A DNA stretch of 64,000 nucleotides, from positions 1,116,001 to 1,180,000 of the forward strand of contig NZ_CP018076.1 in NCBI RefSeq assembly GCF_001886735.1, given 5' to 3'. The translations under genes were made by a program, and so were the position numbers. Shown here one piece after another: positions 60,986 to 64,000 of this stretch (position 1 is its first letter; each line of letters opens with the position of its first letter). Source of the stretch: Sulfitobacter alexandrii (lineage in GTDB: Bacteria > Pseudomonadota > Alphaproteobacteria > Rhodobacterales > Rhodobacteraceae). Under the pieces are notes generated by a model. The model did no database searches, had not been told where the DNA came from, and worked only from the letters and a program-made list of their open reading frames with translations.

Positions 60986-62332
60986 GTGTTTGCGCGGGTT
61001 TTCGATGTGCTGAAAGGCAATCGCCTCATGGCCCGCGCCCTGCGCTCCGCCTCGTGGATCGTGCTGGGGTACGGGGCGTCACAGGCCATCCGCCTCGCGT
61101 CGAACCTGATCCTGACCCGGCTGCTTTATCCCGAGGCGTTCGGCCTGATGGCCCTGATCAGCGTGATCACCGTGGGTCTCACGCTGTTTTCCGACGTCGG
61201 CATCACGCCCTCGATCTCGCAGAGCAAGCGCGGCGACGACCCGGATTTCCTGAATACCGCCTGGACCATACAGGTGATCCGCGGCGTGCTCCTGTGGCTG
61301 GCCGCCTGCGCCATGGCCTATCCGGTCTCCGTCTTCTACGACCAGCCCGATCTGGCCCGGTACCTGCCGATCGCGGCGCTGGCGCTGATCCTCGGCGGCT
61401 TCAACCCGACCCGCATCGAGACCGCGCAACGGCACCTTCTGGTGGGGCGGCTGACGGTGCTGGACCTCGCGTCGCAGGTGATCGGGATCATCATCATGAT
61501 CGTCCTGGCCATCGTGATGGAATCGGTCCTGGCGCTGGTGATCGGCGGCGTCGCGGGGGCAGGGGCCAAGCTGCTGCTGACGCATTTCGGCCTGCCGGGC
61601 CTGCGCAACCGGTTTCGCTGGGAACGGACCGCCGCGAGCGAGCTGATCCATTTCGGCAAGTGGATCTTCCTGTCCACGCTGTTCTGGTTCTTTGCCAGCC
61701 AGGGTGACAAGGCGATCCTCGGAAAGTTCCTGACCCTTGAAACGCTGGGCATCTACAACATCGGCTACTTCCTTGCCAGTTTTCCGCTGTTGCTGGGGCT
61801 GAACGTGACGGGGCGTGTGATGATACCGGTCTACCGCGAGGGGGCGGCGCCGGACCGGCTCGCGCGGCTGCGGTATGGCCTGACGCTGGGGGTCGGGGGG
61901 ATGCTGGTCGTCATGGCCCTGATCGGTCCGTGGCTCGTCGATCTGCTGTACGACAGCCGGTACGAGAGCGCGGGCGGGGTTGTCGTGCTGCTGGGGCTGG
62001 CGCTGATCCCGCAGGTGATCGGGATGACCTATGACCAGGCGGCGCTTGCAGCGGGGGACTCGCGCCGGTTCTTCATCTATTCCGCGCTGCGCTCGACGCT
62101 TCAGGTCTCCCTGCTTCTGCTGGGTGCCTTTCAGGGCGGGCTGGTCGGCGCGATTCTTGGCATGGGGCTCGCCATGGCGCTGTCGCATCTGGTGCTGATC
62201 TGGCTGGCCCGGGCGCATCACGTCTGGGATGCGCGCCACGATCTGCTGTTCTTTGTCTTGGGCGGAATCGCCACCGTCCTGGCGCTGTGGCTGCACATGG
62301 CGGCGCTGCAGGCGCTGACCGCCTTTGCCTGA
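60986..62332 (+). CDS. Wzx-type polysaccharide flippase
   Basis: 448 residues with about twelve to fourteen membrane spans of the MATE/PST oligosaccharide flippase superfamily: SWIVLGYGASQAIRLASNLI, TRLLYPEAFGLMALISV and SDVGITPSI near the N-terminus. It moves undecaprenyl-linked repeat units across the inner membrane. GTG at 60986 is used; ATG at 61028 (MARALRSAS) is an equally plausible start. It is divergent from the GT4 gene. Confidence 0.9.
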   Translation: MFARVFDVLKGNRLMARALRSASWIVLGYGASQAIRLASNLILTRLLYPEAFGLMALISVITVGLTLFSDVGITPSISQSKRGDDPDFLNTAWTIQVIRGVLLWLAACAMAYPVSVFYDQPDLARYLPIAALALILGGFNPTRIETAQRHLLVGRLTVLDLASQVIGIIIMIVLAIVMESVLALVIGGVAGAGAKLLLTHFGLPGLRNRFRWERTAASELIHFGKWIFLSTLFWFFASQGDKAILGKFLTLETLGIYNIGYFLASFPLLLGLNVTGRVMIPVYREGAAPDRLARLRYGLTLGVGGMLVVMALIGPWLVDLLYDSRYESAGGVVVLLGLALIPQVIGMTYDQAALAAGDSRRFFIYSALRSTLQVSLLLLGAFQGGLVGAILGMGLAMALSHLVLIWLARAHHVWDARHDLLFFVLGGIATVLALWLHMAALQALTAFA

Positions 62333-62358
62333 CCCTTGCGGGTCGGTCGCGCGGCGGC

Positions 62359-63669
62359 TCAGCCCTGTCCCGGATCGGCCTGCCGCGCCAGCCGGGCGTT
62401 GCGCCCCCGCTGGCCCGCCTCGGCCCGGTCCTGCCAGAGTTTGGACAACCCGCTGCGCCGCTTGATGCGTCCGACCTCCGGGATCGACACGACGGGCACC
62501 AGCCCGGTCTCGCGCTCCATCTGGCGGGCGGTGCGGATCACGGGGCGGCGCAGTTCAAGCAGGAAGGCGAGGCCGAGCCCGAGCATGAGCGAGGCCGCCG
62601 CGCCCATCGCCGCGCGTTTCTTGCGGCTCATGCTGATGGGGTAGTCGGGCACGCGGGCCTCTTCCAGTGTCGTCAGCCGCTCGCCCCGCGCCGCATTCTC
62701 GAGGGAAAATCCCACCTCGGCTTCGTTGCGCCGGGTGGCGATCACGTCCAGCTGCCCCTGAAGCTGTTCCATCCGGCGCTGGAACTTGGTGAGCGTCTGC
62801 TCCACCTCGGGTGTCGTTTCGATGCTGGCAGCCAGTTCGGCGCGGCGGTCCTGCAGCAACTCGCGCTGGGTCGTGAGGCTGTCGATCTGCGCGTCTAGGT
62901 CGGCTTCCTCGCGCGCGATCGTCTCCGCCCGGGCGTTGCGGTCTATCCGGCTTCGCGCCAGCTGTGTCGCGATGATCTCGCGGTCCAGTTCAAGCAGCGC
63001 GTCGTTGATGCTGGCGATCTCGGAGCGGACGAATTCCAGGCTCCCTTCGATGGAGATGTCGTTGGCGCTGCGGTAGGCGGCGAGTTCCTCGTCCAGTCGG
63101 GCGATCTCCCCGATCAGCTGATCCTCCTGGGCGGAAAAGAATTCGAGCGTCTCGCGGGTCTGCTCACGGCGCTGCGCGGCGGCCAGATCGCGGGTGCGGT
63201 CGGCGAATTCATGCGCGACGGCCTGTGCCTTTTCGGGGTCGCCCAACCGGGCGGTGATGGTAAGCACCGCGATGGTGCCATCGTCGGCAAAGCCTTCGCG
63301 GGTGGCCGCCACACCGTTGATCGTCACCGAGCGGCGCAGCAGATCCACCTTTTCGGACGGACGCAGCGCCGGCAGGTCGGCAAAGAGGTCGAATTTCTCG
63401 ATCATCGCGCTCAGGCTGTCCCGCGCCATGAGCTGCTGCTGGATCAGCTGAAGCCTCCTGGCCGAGGACGCCTCGACCGTGGAGGGGGCAAGCGAACCGG
63501 CGATCTTGGGCTGTTCGATCTGGATGACTTCGGCGGATTCGTAGACATGCGGCTGCGACAGCGCCCAGTACAGCGACAGGAAGCATCCCGCGATGAAGAC
63601 GAACGAGATGATCCCGATGCGGCGGCGCACCATGTCCAGGAAGTCTGCCAGGGAATAGATTGGTCCCAT
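62359..63669 (-). CDS. Wzz/GumC-like chain-length determinant (polysaccharide co-polymerase)
   Basis: 436 residues. One membrane span near residue 18-40 (IGIISFVFIAGCFLSLYWAL) and one near 375-395 flank a long periplasmic coiled-coil region (RREQTRETLEFFSAQEDQL through RMEQLQGQLDVIA). The cytoplasmic tail (PVVSIPEVGRIKRRSG) has no ATPase domain; that is carried by the separate gene upstream. It controls chain length and export of the polysaccharide. Confidence 0.9.
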   Translation of the reverse strand: MGPIYSLADFLDMVRRRIGIISFVFIAGCFLSLYWALSQPHVYESAEVIQIEQPKIAGSLAPSTVEASSARRLQLIQQQLMARDSLSAMIEKFDLFADLPALRPSEKVDLLRRSVTINGVAATREGFADDGTIAVLTITARLGDPEKAQAVAHEFADRTRDLAAAQRREQTRETLEFFSAQEDQLIGEIARLDEELAAYRSANDISIEGSLEFVRSEIASINDALLELDREIIATQLARSRIDRNARAETIAREEADLDAQIDSLTTQRELLQDRRAELAASIETTPEVEQTLTKFQRRMEQLQGQLDVIATRRNEAEVGFSLENAARGERLTTLEEARVPDYPISMSRKKRAAMGAAASLMLGLGLAFLLELRRPVIRTARQMERETGLVPVVSIPEVGRIKRRSGLSKLWQDRAEAGQRGRNARLARQADPGQG

Positions 63670-63784
63670 GTGCCCGTCACCTCAATGCAAATGACCCCTG
63701 AACGGCGCGGCCGATCTGGGGTTTTCCGTCTTACACCATCGAATTCGGGCGAAGTTGAGGCACAAACTTGCCGGCTCGCCCGCT

Positions 63785-64000
63785 TTACCTGTATGTTGGC
63801 AGGCTGTTCTTGCGCGCGCGGTTCAGCACGACACCCAGAAGCGGGACCTGACCATCCAGCATCCGCTCGCATTCGACAAGCTGCCGGCCCATAGTCCGCG
63901 TGCCATCGGACACCAGCAGCATGCCGTCGAGCTCCGGCAGGAACGCCGATACGTCATCGTGCCCCAGCATGGGGGGCAGGTCGTAGATCACGAGGCCGGG
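63785..64000 (-). CDS. BY-kinase/CpsD-like ATPase, C-terminal part (cut by window edge)
   Basis: The last 71 codons of a P-loop ATPase of the bacterial tyrosine kinase type: LVIYDLPPMLGHDD (Walker B-like) and GVVLNRAR near the end match the C-terminal region of CpsD/Wzc/ExoP kinases. The Walker A motifs are outside the window. The visible tail (KNSLPTYR) has only one tyrosine instead of the usual cluster. It precedes the Wzz-like gene, its expected partner. Confidence 0.8.
   Translation of the reverse strand, partial: PGLVIYDLPPMLGHDDVSAFLPELDGMLLVSDGTRTMGRQLVECERMLDGQVPLLGVVLNRARKNSLPTYR

Overview
The window is GC-rich, tightly packed alphaproteobacterial chromosome, most likely from the Roseobacter/Rhodobacterales group. 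This rests on the phaZ-phaC-phaP-phaR polyhydroxybutyrate (PHB) locus with PhaR-type CTGC-N3-GCAG operators, the small DUF2842, DUF3572 and DUF6524-type genes, the style of the protein sequences and the codon use. No rRNA, tRNA, CRISPR array, integrase or insertion sequence was found.

Layout. 1-2732: two alpha/beta hydrolases (one cut by the window edge, one lacking its nucleophile serine), a VOC protein, an M15-peptidase-like protein and a GFA-like zinc protein. 2729-7290: PHB metabolism, with depolymerase phaZ divergent from synthase phaC, then phasin phaP and repressor phaR. 7312-16723 (minus strand): a PLP aminotransferase, then a gamma-glutamyl amine catabolism set (FAD oxidase, two glutamine-synthetase-like ligases, a class I amidotransferase) and a polar amino-acid ABC transporter. 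16879-19554: tandem TerB-like proteins, a secreted protein, DUF1330, and an rlmJ gene broken by an apparent one-base deletion. 19747-21105: an AT-rich islet with one gene, a multi-membrane-span GT51 (peptidoglycan glycosyltransferase-like) protein. 21459-36187: housekeeping genes (pyrG, secG, purA, thiamine pyrophosphokinase), a cobalt-type nitrile hydratase cassette, a very acidic 787-residue protein, a PleD-like diguanylate cyclase, a HAD phosphatase and an MttB-family methyltransferase. 36290-37908: an H-NOX-like protein that appears to lack the heme-ligating histidine, overlapping an HNOBA-GGDEF diguanylate cyclase.

37986-64000 is a surface polysaccharide locus: glycosyltransferases, a WecG/TagA enzyme, an O-antigen-polymerase-like protein, a flippase, a Wzz/GumC-like co-polymerase and the end of a BY-kinase-like ATPase. 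Inside it lies a compact operon (42634-59683) whose eight genes overlap by 4-8 bases or are separated by 4 bases. In order they are a type I polyketide synthase (KS-AT-KR-DH-ACP-TE), a glycosyltransferase, a one-module NRPS (formyltransferase, condensation-like remnant, adenylation domain split by a luciferase-like monooxygenase, carrier protein), a phosphopantetheinyl transferase, two related SGNH-type proteins (the second fused to a glycoside-hydrolase-like domain) and a second glycosyltransferase. Read by eye, the adenylation specificity code fits glycine.

The most novel hypothesis from the window is that this operon makes an N-formylglycine-derived, possibly hydroxylated, short polyketide that is joined to, or made together with, the Wzx/Wzy-type polysaccharide. 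The sequence shows the domains and the coupling; the product is inference.
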